Origin: Halalkalibacter hemicellulosilyticusJCM 9152
Lineage (GTDB): Bacteria > Bacillota > Bacilli > Bacillales > Bacillaceae_D
Direction: 5' to 3'
DNA: 64,000 bases
Assembly (NCBI RefSeq): GCF_000513115.1
Contig: NZ_BAUU01000012.1
Coordinates: forward strand, 62,001-126,000
Within the stretch, counting starts at the first letter, position 1; every line of letters begins with the position of its first letter. The position numbers and the translations under genes are program-made. Below are positions 29,430 through 39,213 of the stretch, piece by piece. The notes under the pieces are model-generated. The model saw nothing but the letters and a program-made list of their open reading frames with translations. It made no database searches and had not been told where the DNA came from.

Positions 29430-29536
29430 ATGAAAAAGCGCGACAGAGTCTTTTTTTCCTTTGAGTTTGCTAACCCCCTCTATGCTTTTTCCACATGTCT
29501 TCCTCGAATTTTATACTTTCTTATCTTTCAAAAAAG
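29430..29536. repeat. Dispersed repeat family C (copy 2)
   Basis: This copy matches 24301-24433: CGCGACAGAGTCTTTTTTTC, CTTTGAGTTTGCTAACCCCC and TTCCTCGAATTTTATACTTT are all shared with a few mismatches. It fills the gap between the MoxR operon and the MmcB-like gene. Confidence 0.65.
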
Positions 29537-29563
29537 TTAAATCAAACTTTTTCAATGCCCTTT
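29529..29563. repeat. Family B palindrome (copy 2)
   Basis: AAAAAAGTTAAATCAAACTT is followed by TTTCAATGCCC, matching the arms of the copies at 4988 and 36631. It is joined directly to a family C repeat. Confidence 0.5.
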
Positions 29564-29769
29564 CAAAATTCCTTCTTAGTTATCACCAGTTTGTTTGCGC
29601 TTACAAAACTAGCATCAAGTTGCTCTTTTTCAAAATCTATGATAAAAAGAGAGCACACTAGATTCAATATTTGATTTCTATTTTATAATGACCATACTTA
29701 ATTTGCAAATGTTAGAAATCACTGGATCTATTAAAAAGGTTGAGATCACGTTTCTAGAAAGGATTTAAA

Positions 29770-30471
29770 ATGGAAAGTAATCTTCATAAACATTTAAAGC
29801 ATCAGTCCTTATATTGGTTAAAAAAGAAAATGACAGATCTTTGCGCAAATGAGGTCAAATTGTATGTACGGCGAAAACGACTCATAGCTGATTCAGTAGG
29901 TATTAATATGAAACGTAAAGAAGTAAGAATCATTGAAGTGAAAGCGACTCGTCAAGACTTTCTTAGAGATGAAACACTTTTAAGTGATTATGGTTATCAC
30001 AATATTGCACATTACGCATATATACTAACTCCGAAGAACCTTCTTAACATAAAGGAAGTTCCAATAGGATATGGGCTACTTGAAATCGATGAATTTGATC
30101 AAATCACGGTTAAAAGAAATCCAAAACGTAATGATAAACCTTTGCTTAAAGTAGATACATTAATTAAGCGCACAGGTAGAGCCGCCACGAATGCTTATTT
30201 ATATAAAGAACTATCCTATGAGACGAAGGATGTCACCGCAGGAGCATTTTCTAAAGCAGCAACTATATTCTTAATTAGTGCAACTTGTCCTAGCTGTAAA
30301 AAAAGAAATAAGTATTTAATCGTTGAAGGCCAAGAAACAGTCACTTGCCTAATGAAAAAATGTCAAACAAGCATACCTTTAGCAAAAGCTCGCATTCATA
30401 AAATTACTGGTTATAATCAACAATTTTTGGATCAACTTCAATTATTAAATGAACGTAAGAGGGATAAATAG
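29770..30471 (+). CDS. MmcB-like DNA-repair-associated protein with zinc ribbon
   Basis: A 233-residue protein. Residues about 1-130 have the MmcB/PD-(D/E)xK-like pattern: LIADSVGINMKRKEVRIIEVKATRQDFLRDE, where an acidic residue and EVK may form a nuclease-type active site. Residues about 175-200 hold a zinc ribbon, CPSCKK...C..KKC. MmcB-family proteins are annotated as DNA-repair related, with limited experimental support. AAAGG precedes the ATG. It stands alone, convergent with the sensor kinase and only 11 bp from it. Confidence 0.7.
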   Translation: MESNLHKHLKHQSLYWLKKKMTDLCANEVKLYVRRKRLIADSVGINMKRKEVRIIEVKATRQDFLRDETLLSDYGYHNIAHYAYILTPKNLLNIKEVPIGYGLLEIDEFDQITVKRNPKRNDKPLLKVDTLIKRTGRAATNAYLYKELSYETKDVTAGAFSKAATIFLISATCPSCKKRNKYLIVEGQETVTCLMKKCQTSIPLAKARIHKITGYNQQFLDQLQLLNERKRDK

Positions 30472-30482
30472 AGAATGTCTAT

Positions 30483-32288
30483 TTATCCCTCCTTCATTGG
30501 AAACCGCACTCGAAAAGTCGTCCCCTTTTCAGAGCTTGATTGTAGTTCAATATCACCATGATGATTTTGAATAATTCTTTTTACAATGGTCAATCCCAAT
30601 CCTGTTCCATTTTCTTTAAATGTTGAAAAAGGCTCAAAAATATAAGGCTGATTTTCTTTAGGGATTCCACAACCATAATCAACAATATAAATATCATACT
30701 GACCCTCATTAATTTCAGAATAAATATGAATGGTCCCTTGGTTATTCATCGATTCGCTACTATTACGGATCAAATTATAAAATACTTGCTTAATTTGCTT
30801 AGCGTCTAATTCTAATGGCACTCGTTGTAAGTCAACATCAATATTGACATTCTCTGATTCAATCTTTTGTTTCATTAAAGGTATGATCTCATTAATGACA
30901 TCGTCTAAAAAGCATGTTTTAAAATGAGGTGCACTCGGCTTTGCTAATAAAAGCATCTCTTCAATAATAAAATTAATACGTTCAAGCTCCTTCATAAGTA
31001 ATGGCATACGATATTGTATTTGCTCTTCACTACTTAGAGACTGATTCATGAGTAGCAAAAAACCATGGATGACTGCCAAAGGATTTCTAATTTCATGCGC
31101 GGCTCCAGCAGCCATTTCACCGATCACAGCTAGTTTTTCAGATTGATGAATTCTCTGCTCCAGTTGCTCCGTTTCTGTAATATCATTGAAATGAAAAATC
31201 CTTCCAATCATTACTCCTTCAACGTCATGAAGAATCGATTGTGAAACAAGAAAAAAACGTTGTTCCTTCCCATTTTCAAACGATACTTTTCTATTTTCAC
31301 AAACCTTCTCTGACTTTAATATATCCCAAAACTTCTTGTTTCTTGATGTATTTGGTATAGACGACACGTCTGCTAAAAATCTTGCCTCCTCCCCCAAGAG
31401 ACGTTGAGCTGCTTTATTTAAAGAAATTTGGCTTGATTCATGATCAATTGTCATCATTCCTATCGGCAATGAATTGACGATTTGTTCACGATATTGTTTA
31501 TCATTAATGATCGTTTCAAACGATTCTTTTAGCTTTAGTGACATTTGATTAATCGAGTTTGTTAATTCATCTAATTCTACTTGATTATTCGTATTTTGAA
31601 ACGTTAAACCATATTGACCATATGCAATACGATTAACCTTCTTTATAAGTAATTCCATCGGTAATGTTAGACCGTTACTAATTCGATATGATATGTAAAT
31701 AGATGCGATAATGGCTATAATCGTCACAATCGTTAGTAAAGCCAATGAAGTCTCAATAATATGAGTAAATTCCATCGATTTATTCTGTACTTCTTGATAG
31801 TTGATGACTTGATGCAGATCCACTTCATCTTGTAAATAGTGTAATTCCTCCAAATATGTTTCTTCTAAAAAACGTTCTGCAGACTCCATATCATCGAAAT
31901 TTAGAAAACCTTGTAACTCATTACGGATAAGAAAATCAAGTAAGTCCATTTCTCTAGCTAACGTTCGCAAGGAATCCGGTACATCAGCAAGATTAATTTC
32001 TAATTGATTGCTAGTCATAATCTCATTATATTGATCGACAATGTCACAACAACTATCTGCCGACAACGTCTCGTAAATTAATTGCTCTTTATTAAATAAT
32101 TCACGTTCCCAATGACTTAATAAAATGACCGCAGGAACACCCTGATCTCTAAGTTCAAGACTTACTTGATTGACATCCTTAATCGACTGAACAAGGAGCA
32201 ACGATAATCCACTTAATACGAGTGTAATGATGAGGAGGGCAGATAGGATCTTCGTTCTAAATGTCATACGATTTAACAACTTATTCAT
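30483..32288 (-). CDS. Orphan sensor histidine kinase (HAMP-PAS-HisKA-HATPase), phosphorelay-like
   Basis: A 601-residue kinase: membrane helix at about 14-33, an extracellular helical domain (about 34-180) with a CC pair, a second helix (about 183-205), HAMP (about 205-260), PAS (about 265-375), HisKA with the H-box AAGAAHEIRNPLAVIHGFLL (His about 395), N-box NLIRNSSESM, and G-boxes DYGCGIP and GTGLGLTIV. The H-box resembles KinA/KinB-type sporulation kinases (AAGIAHEIRNPLT..KGF). No response regulator is adjacent. It lies 17 bp downstream of a BMP-family protein gene, probably its extracytoplasmic sensor. Confidence 0.85.
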   Translation of the reverse strand: MNKLLNRMTFRTKILSALLIITLVLSGLSLLLVQSIKDVNQVSLELRDQGVPAVILLSHWERELFNKEQLIYETLSADSCCDIVDQYNEIMTSNQLEINLADVPDSLRTLAREMDLLDFLIRNELQGFLNFDDMESAERFLEETYLEELHYLQDEVDLHQVINYQEVQNKSMEFTHIIETSLALLTIVTIIAIIASIYISYRISNGLTLPMELLIKKVNRIAYGQYGLTFQNTNNQVELDELTNSINQMSLKLKESFETIINDKQYREQIVNSLPIGMMTIDHESSQISLNKAAQRLLGEEARFLADVSSIPNTSRNKKFWDILKSEKVCENRKVSFENGKEQRFFLVSQSILHDVEGVMIGRIFHFNDITETEQLEQRIHQSEKLAVIGEMAAGAAHEIRNPLAVIHGFLLLMNQSLSSEEQIQYRMPLLMKELERINFIIEEMLLLAKPSAPHFKTCFLDDVINEIIPLMKQKIESENVNIDVDLQRVPLELDAKQIKQVFYNLIRNSSESMNNQGTIHIYSEINEGQYDIYIVDYGCGIPKENQPYIFEPFSTFKENGTGLGLTIVKRIIQNHHGDIELQSSSEKGTTFRVRFPMKEG

Positions 32289-32305
32289 TCCAACCTCTCC
32301 TCAAT

Positions 32306-33310
32306 TTAAAAAGACAGTTCCCCTCTTTTATAACGTTCTATTTCCTCATGTATAAACTCAAGCTCTTCTTCAGTAAACATCGCTCCAAAAGGGGACAGTC
32401 CTGTTACTCCATCCTCATCTGATAATAGTACGCTACCAGCTGGTAAGCCTTCATCACTAAAGTAATCATTCATAATCGACATGTACACTTGTGGAATATC
32501 GTTCATGACATTTGTCAGGACATGATTAGGTGCTAAATAACTCTGATCCTCTAAATAACCAATTACATAAAATCCTATATTTTTAGCCATATGGATAATA
32601 TCAGGATTATAAGCATTTCCTCTCGAGTAAACGACGTCGACTCCTTGTTCCAATAAATCTTCCATGATTTCAACTGCCTTTTCCCCATCGTCACGACTAT
32701 TAACTGCTTCATAATAAAAGTTTGCTTCTGGTAAATAATATTCTAATGCGTTTATAAATTCAATATTACGTTCTGAACCTTCGAATGGATCAAGTATAGC
32801 AATATTGTTTGTTTTCGTTTTTAGAGATGCTGCCAATGCAGCGAAATATTCAAATTCACCTTGGTGAAAGGAATATGCCGTTTGGTTTGATAGATGAGCC
32901 TCTCCATGAACCGTAACAAAATGAATATCCTCATACCATAATGCCATATTCTCAAACGGCTCAGAAAATTCTCTTCCATGACCAATAATAAGATCAGCAC
33001 CCCAATCAGCAGCTTGAACAATGGTTTCAGTTATTATTCTATCATTCTTAACATTTATGTCATCATACAAATTCACAGAAACAGGAAAATGTTCCTCAAT
33101 CTTTAATTGACCTTTATAAGCTAAGCTGCCCCAGCTTTGATCACCTAACACATCCGAAGTAATAATTACTACTTTTGTACGCTCTACATTTGTACTCGCT
33201 TGAGTATCCTGTAATACTCCATACACACGTAGAAAAAGGACTAGCAGTAGGGTAGCAGCTAGAACAATAGAAATAAAAATAATGTATCTTACTTGTTTAG
33301 TCTGCATCAT
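32306..33310 (-). CDS. BMP-family (PnrA/Med-like) membrane-anchored ligand-binding protein
   Basis: A 334-residue protein with an N-terminal membrane anchor (about 9-28) and a periplasmic-binding-type fold of the BMP/PnrA/Med family: VVIITSDVLGDQSWGSLAYKG (about 50-70), GADLIIGHGREFSEPF, NIAILDPFEGSERNIEFINA, and GVDVVYSRGNAYNPDII. There is no lipobox Cys, so it is tethered by its helix. Starts at 33310 or 33307 follow a G-rich site. It directly precedes the sensor kinase gene and no ABC transporter genes follow, which points to signalling, not import. The ligand may be a nucleoside by family, unproven here. Confidence 0.75.
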   Translation of the reverse strand: MMQTKQVRYIIFISIVLAATLLLVLFLRVYGVLQDTQASTNVERTKVVIITSDVLGDQSWGSLAYKGQLKIEEHFPVSVNLYDDINVKNDRIITETIVQAADWGADLIIGHGREFSEPFENMALWYEDIHFVTVHGEAHLSNQTAYSFHQGEFEYFAALAASLKTKTNNIAILDPFEGSERNIEFINALEYYLPEANFYYEAVNSRDDGEKAVEIMEDLLEQGVDVVYSRGNAYNPDIIHMAKNIGFYVIGYLEDQSYLAPNHVLTNVMNDIPQVYMSIMNDYFSDEGLPAGSVLLSDEDGVTGLSPFGAMFTEEELEFIHEEIERYKRGELSF

Positions 33311-33435
33311 AACAGCCCCCTCTTTCCTTATTTTCTTATCATACCGAATAAATAGACTTAATGCCATAATCAAATTACTTTTTTCTAGTCATTTCGACAC
33401 TAACCTAAGTAAGCTTATATGATTTTAAAAAACAC

Positions 33436-33464
33436 TTTCCAATAAAATCCTCATGTGTTACAAT
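33436..33464 (+). promoter_or_regulatory. Promoter of the thiC transcript
   Basis: TTTCCA (33436-33441) and TACAAT (33459-33464) have 17-bp spacing, just upstream of the TPP aptamer. Confidence 0.55.
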
Positions 33465-33490
33465 GTGCGTAATTAAATATTAATATTTAA

Positions 33491-33585
33491 CTAGGGGAGT
33501 CCAATGAGTTGGGCTGAGAGGGGAACGCACTGAAGTTCCTTGACCCTTGGGACCTGATCTGGATCATGCCAGCGTAGGGAAGTTA
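33491..33585 (+). promoter_or_regulatory. TPP riboswitch of thiC
   Basis: All THI-box parts are present: AGGGGAGTCC, GGGCTGAGAGGGGAAC, GACCCTTGGGACCTGATCTG, and GATCATGCCAGCGTAGGGAA. It is followed by a terminator and then thiC, the classical thiamine-regulated gene. Confidence 0.97.
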
Positions 33586-33621
33586 GTTGTGTGCGTACAT
33601 ATATTATATTTGCGTATTTAG

Positions 33622-33659
33622 CTGGGTCCATCTACTATTGATGAACTCAGCTTTTTTGC
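33622..33659 (+). terminator. thiC riboswitch terminator
   Basis: The stem AGCTGGGTCCATC / GATGAACTCAGCT (with G-U pairs) is followed by six T. It lies between the TPP aptamer and the thiC ribosome binding site. Confidence 0.85.
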
Positions 33660-33707
33660 TTTCGTTCGTTGTATGGTGCAATCGGTCTCGACTATTACAC
33701 TAATTAA

Positions 33708-35494
<1,787 letters not shown>

Positions 35495-35501
35495 CCATTT
35501 A

Positions 35502-35540
35502 TGGAAGTCTACAAAGGATCATTAGCTTTGTAGACTTCCA
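35502..35540. terminator. Terminator between thiC and sda
   Basis: A perfect 15-bp stem TGGAAGTCTACAAAG / CTTTGTAGACTTCCA lies between the convergent thiC and sda genes. The T tract is weak. Confidence 0.7.
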
Positions 35541-35553
35541 CTATAAATTGATT

Positions 35554-35706
35554 TTATTTTTGATCTAATTTACGTCTTTGAAGTTCATTCTGTATAAGTA
35601 GAATAAATTGTGGGCTAATTTCTTGTACTCTACTAGCTTTTTCGTACAAATCAAGTAGGTCGTCATTATCAATTTTCCAAAAAGTATGTGTCATTTTTTT
35701 AGTCAT
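35554..35706 (-). CDS. sda: Sporulation kinase inhibitor Sda
   Basis: A 50-residue gene. The protein starts MTKKMTHTFWKIDNDDLLDL; the core IDNDDLLDLYEKASRVQEIS followed by PQFILLIQNELQRR has the Sda pattern (LSDELLIESYxKA...FIxLIxxEIxRR), a helical hairpin. Sda binds KinA/KinB and blocks the sporulation phosphorelay when DNA replication is impaired. A perfect GGAGGAGG lies 5-6 bases before the ATG. The N-terminus is a few residues longer than in B. subtilis (46). It lies convergent with thiC. Confidence 0.8.
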   Translation of the reverse strand: MTKKMTHTFWKIDNDDLLDLYEKASRVQEISPQFILLIQNELQRRKLDQK

Positions 35707-35879
35707 TTGCCTCCTCCTACTTGAATTAAACATTTAGTTTACATAATATCATTATAGTAATCTATAAACTAAAGTTCTAATTCTCTCTTTTGTCGATGGG
35801 TAAAAAAAACTATCGATTTTTGATTAATTATGTATATATTACCACCTTAGACAAAGATATAGTAGAGACTTTTGTCTGA

Positions 35880-36527
35880 TTATTTTTTCCGATTTATTTT
35901 ATTCATTAACGTTTTTTTCCAAGCGTTTGATAGCATTGGGCACTTCAATAGCTCGTTCACTTTCTTCTCATCAGTTTCTTTGCAATAAGTAGTCGTATTA
36001 ACTTCTGCGACCGTAAATTGGGAGCCTTTTTTTTGTAATTGAAATGGTGATTCCCTCGAGACTACTCCTTCCTGTATCACACGAACATAATAGCCAGAAT
36101 AACCTGTTTCTTGAATATGCAATGGTAATTGTTTTATGCCATGCTTTAAGGCTACTTTAAAACACGGACTTCTCGGTTGACTTACCTCTACTACAGCTTC
36201 TCCCCATAAAAATTGATCTCCTATACAGACGAGTTCTTCTGTCAAGCCTTGTATTGAAACATTCTCACCAAACGCACCATAATGAAACGATTGTTTATAT
36301 CTATTCTCCCAGTATGGCAAATGATCTACGGGATATATACAAACAGCTTTATCTACACCTCCATGATTAATAAGATCTGCTTGCTCGTCCCCTGCTAAGT
36401 TGTGCTTAAATAAAAATACATCCTGATTCCCAATTGATTCTTTCATAATTCCTGAATTTGTTACTTTCTTACTTTTGTCCGAAATGACTTTGACTTTTCC
36501 AACATTAACAGATTTAATCATATTCAT
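35880..36527 (-). CDS. MOSC-domain protein (YiiM type)
   Basis: A 215-residue MOSC protein. Visible: KESIGNQDVFLFKHNLAGDEQADLINHGG, DKAVCIYPVDHLPYW, GAFGENVSIQGL (about 85), and VSQPRSPCFKV (about 120), the last with the conserved Cys that in MOSC proteins can bind sulfur or molybdenum cofactor. YiiM-type members reduce N-hydroxylated compounds in some bacteria. I chose ATG 36527 because GGGAG lies 8-9 bases upstream. The adjacent upstream gap carries two family B palindromes. Confidence 0.85.
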   Translation of the reverse strand: MNMIKSVNVGKVKVISDKSKKVTNSGIMKESIGNQDVFLFKHNLAGDEQADLINHGGVDKAVCIYPVDHLPYWENRYKQSFHYGAFGENVSIQGLTEELVCIGDQFLWGEAVVEVSQPRSPCFKVALKHGIKQLPLHIQETGYSGYYVRVIQEGVVSRESPFQLQKKGSQFTVAEVNTTTYCKETDEKKVNELLKCPMLSNAWKKTLMNKINRKK

Positions 36528-36555
36528 AACAAACGCTCCCATCCTTCTATTATGA

Positions 36556-36592
36556 GTCCACTGAAAAAGCACAAATTAACTTTTTCAGTACC
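36556..36592. repeat. Family B palindrome (copy 3a)
   Basis: GTCCACTGAAAAAGC and AACTTTTTCAGTACC form the arms. It is the first of two copies in the same intergenic gap. Confidence 0.55.
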
Positions 36593-36630
36593 TTTGATTT
36601 GCCAAGCAATAACTTCACTCGTTGCTTAAA

Positions 36631-36670
36631 GGACACCAAAAAAGTTAAAAAACAAACTTTTTCCGTGCCC
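36631..36670. repeat. Family B palindrome (copy 3b)
   Basis: GGACACCAAAAAAGTT and AACTTTTTCCGTGCCC form the arms, the closest match to the copies at 4988 and 46711. Confidence 0.6.
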
Positions 36671-36746
36671 TTTTCTATTATCAGTAGTTTACCATAAAAA
36701 ATGGATCACTTTACGATAATTACATGTAAAATGACCCATCTTATCG

Positions 36747-38033
36747 TTAACGCTTTACAATTTGAAAACGATCCGCTAATAATAACCAATTTTGTGGAAA
36801 TGCCAAACCTAACTTCCAATAACTGATTCCTCTAAGTTGTAATCGTTTAATTAGATCAAATTTCGCCTGAATGGATCTAGCATCCTCGAACCAAACTTCA
36901 TGCTCACTTCCCTCTTCATCTGTATAAAAATAAAAAGGAGCCTGTGCATCTTCATCAAATTGAATCGCTACTTGGTATCGCTGCGCTCTTTGAATGGCCT
37001 CTTGTGGACTAATAGCTTCCGCGTAGTCTCCACCAGGTACAAAAGGGAGAGTCCAATCATAGCCATATAAATTTTGTCCTAGCATAATCTTATTAGCTGG
37101 CATTTCTGTTAATGCATATTGTACAACCTCTTCGACTGGACCGATCGGCGACACCGCCATCGGAGGTCCTCCTGAATAACCCCACTCATAGGTCATTAAA
37201 ACGACAAAATCTACAATTTCTCCATGAGCCCGATAGTCATGGGCTTCATACCATTGTCCAGGTTGATCTGCTCTCGTTTTTGGTGCTAATGCAGTCGAAA
37301 TTAATAGGCCATTTGCTCGAATTCTCTCAGCTGCTTTTCTTAAAAACTGATTGTACGCCTCTCGTTGATCTCCAGGTAAAAACTCAAAATCAAAATGAAT
37401 ATCCTTATAGCCTACACGTAATGCCTCTTCTATAATTGTATCTAGTAATCGATCTTGAACTTCTTCACTTTGTAAAATATCTACAGCTAATTCTCCACTA
37501 AATTGACCATCTTCGAGATTCGTAATAACCATCATTAATGAAGCGCCTGTCTCTTCAGCTATTTCTGGAATTCCATTTAGAGGTTGTGGATCTAAAGAAC
37601 CATCTCTGCGTGCTTCGTAACTAAACGGAGCTAAATATGTTAAAAAACGTCCAACATTTCTAGCACTTATCAAAAGCTCCTCACTAACGGTTTCTCCAAT
37701 TGGCTCAATATAAGCATTCGATTCTATTTCTCGTTTTGTTAATTCTGGGATATATAGCCTCATTCCAACTTGAAGTGGTTGTTGTATAGATAGCTCATTG
37801 ATATCTGCTAAGAACATATAATCAAGTCCGAATTGACGACTAATTGACCACAAACTATCTCCTAGCTGAACCCAATAAAATTGTCCGACAATCGGAATCA
37901 CAATCGATTGACCAATAACGAGTTGGTTAGGGTCTGGAATTTGATTTGCCTCTACAATATCCGTTACAGAAGATTCATAAGCTTGTGCGATATTCCAAAG
38001 GGAATCACCTTGTTGAATCACATAAATTTGCAT
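36747..38033 (-). CDS. LysM-GH18 spore peptidoglycan hydrolase (YaaH/SleL type)
   Basis: A 428-residue protein with two N-terminal LysM domains (about 1-47, IYVIQQGDSLWNIAQAYESS; and 52-96, YWVQLGDSLWSISRQFG) and a GH18 domain (about 105-425). The catalytic motif DxxxDxE reads DIHFDFE at about 217-223. There is no signal peptide, as in YaaH/SleL, which are spore-coat-associated N-acetylglucosaminidases acting on cortex fragments in germination. AAGGAGG precedes the ATG. Sporulation expression is inferred from family. Confidence 0.88.
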   Translation of the reverse strand: MQIYVIQQGDSLWNIAQAYESSVTDIVEANQIPDPNQLVIGQSIVIPIVGQFYWVQLGDSLWSISRQFGLDYMFLADINELSIQQPLQVGMRLYIPELTKREIESNAYIEPIGETVSEELLISARNVGRFLTYLAPFSYEARRDGSLDPQPLNGIPEIAEETGASLMMVITNLEDGQFSGELAVDILQSEEVQDRLLDTIIEEALRVGYKDIHFDFEFLPGDQREAYNQFLRKAAERIRANGLLISTALAPKTRADQPGQWYEAHDYRAHGEIVDFVVLMTYEWGYSGGPPMAVSPIGPVEEVVQYALTEMPANKIMLGQNLYGYDWTLPFVPGGDYAEAISPQEAIQRAQRYQVAIQFDEDAQAPFYFYTDEEGSEHEVWFEDARSIQAKFDLIKRLQLRGISYWKLGLAFPQNWLLLADRFQIVKR

Positions 38034-38147
38034 AGTTCCTCCTTACTTACAGCTATATTTTTACTATTTATATGAACAGATAATTTGTCTCATGTATTTT
38101 AGAAAATTGGTTATATTATAAACAGGTCAGAAAATGGGAGGATAAGC

Positions 38148-39020
38148 ATGTCAATTTTTAATAAAAGGCCTACATTACCGTATTGTCAAACGGAGTATGC
38201 CCCCTTACATACGGTCGTTCTATGTGAACCTAAATTTATGACCATCCGCGATGTCATTAATGAAACCCAAAAGAAATTTATGAATGAAGGAATTCATATT
38301 GAACTCGCCTTAAGACAGCATAAAGAGTTTGTTAAGCAATTAAAGAAACAACAGATTGAAGTCGTATTGCTTCCACCAGTACATCTCTTTCCTGAACAAG
38401 TATTTACAAGAGATATAGGATTTACAATAGGGCATATCGTATTCGTAGCAGAAATGGCACACAACATTCGACAAGGTGAAGAAGATTTACTTAAATCATG
38501 GTTACATGACCAAAAGATCTCTTATTATAATTTACTTGGTGATATGATTGAAGGTGGAGATGTCATTATTGATGGCAAAACTATTTATGTGGGGATAAGT
38601 AACCGTACTAATCAAAATGCGATCCATCACCTGCAAAAAATAATGCCAAACTACGAAGTCGTTTCAGTCCCCTTTACGGAAAAATATTTACATTTAGATT
38701 GTGTCTTCAATATCATTTCACCTACAGAAGCTCTTTATTATCCAAATGCCTTTTCAAAAAAGGAGTATGATTTTCTTTCTCAGCGTTATGATTTAATTGA
38801 AGTATCTGAACAAGAGCAATTCACACTAGGTACAAATGTATTATCGATTGGGCGAAAAACCTTGTTTAGCTTACCTATTAATCAACAAGTGAACCAAAAG
38901 CTAAGAGACCGTGGTTATACGGTTATAGAAGTTGATATTACAGAAATCATAAAATCTGGTGGTTCTTTCAGATGCTGTACGTTACCTATTCGTCGTGAAA
39001 AAGGGACTATAGATGAATGA
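38148..39020 (+). CDS. Dimethylarginine dimethylaminohydrolase (amidinotransferase family)
   Basis: A 290-residue enzyme of the DDAH/arginine-deiminase superfamily. Motifs in order: FTRDIGFTIG (about 87-96), DMIEGGDVII (about 135), HLDCVF (catalytic His about 185), and SGGSFRCCTLPIRRE at the C-terminus with the nucleophilic Cys. DDAH releases citrulline and methylamines from methylarginines; arginine deiminase is the main alternative, but the length is short for that. GGGAGG precedes the ATG. An amino-acid permease gene follows about 190 bp later on the same strand, past a terminator hairpin. Confidence 0.8.
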   Translation: MSIFNKRPTLPYCQTEYAPLHTVVLCEPKFMTIRDVINETQKKFMNEGIHIELALRQHKEFVKQLKKQQIEVVLLPPVHLFPEQVFTRDIGFTIGHIVFVAEMAHNIRQGEEDLLKSWLHDQKISYYNLLGDMIEGGDVIIDGKTIYVGISNRTNQNAIHHLQKIMPNYEVVSVPFTEKYLHLDCVFNIISPTEALYYPNAFSKKEYDFLSQRYDLIEVSEQEQFTLGTNVLSIGRKTLFSLPINQQVNQKLRDRGYTVIEVDITEIIKSGGSFRCCTLPIRREKGTIDE

Positions 39021-39041
39021 AAGCTAGGAGAATCAGCCACT

Positions 39042-39076
39042 GCACCCTCAATGTTTCTCATTCGGGGTGCTTTTTC
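39042..39076 (+). terminator. Terminator after the DDAH gene
   Basis: GCACCC..ATG pairs with CAT..GGGTGC, followed by five T. It separates DDAH from the permease gene. Confidence 0.8.
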
Positions 39077-39213
39077 GTTTACCCTAAAACAATAAATATC
39101 ATCAAAACCAGACCCATTTTCATGTCTCCATTACCTAATCATTTTTTAACTTCTATACATAAACCTTTCACGTCATTCAAACACTATAACTGTGAACCAG
39201 AGGAGGACAAAAG

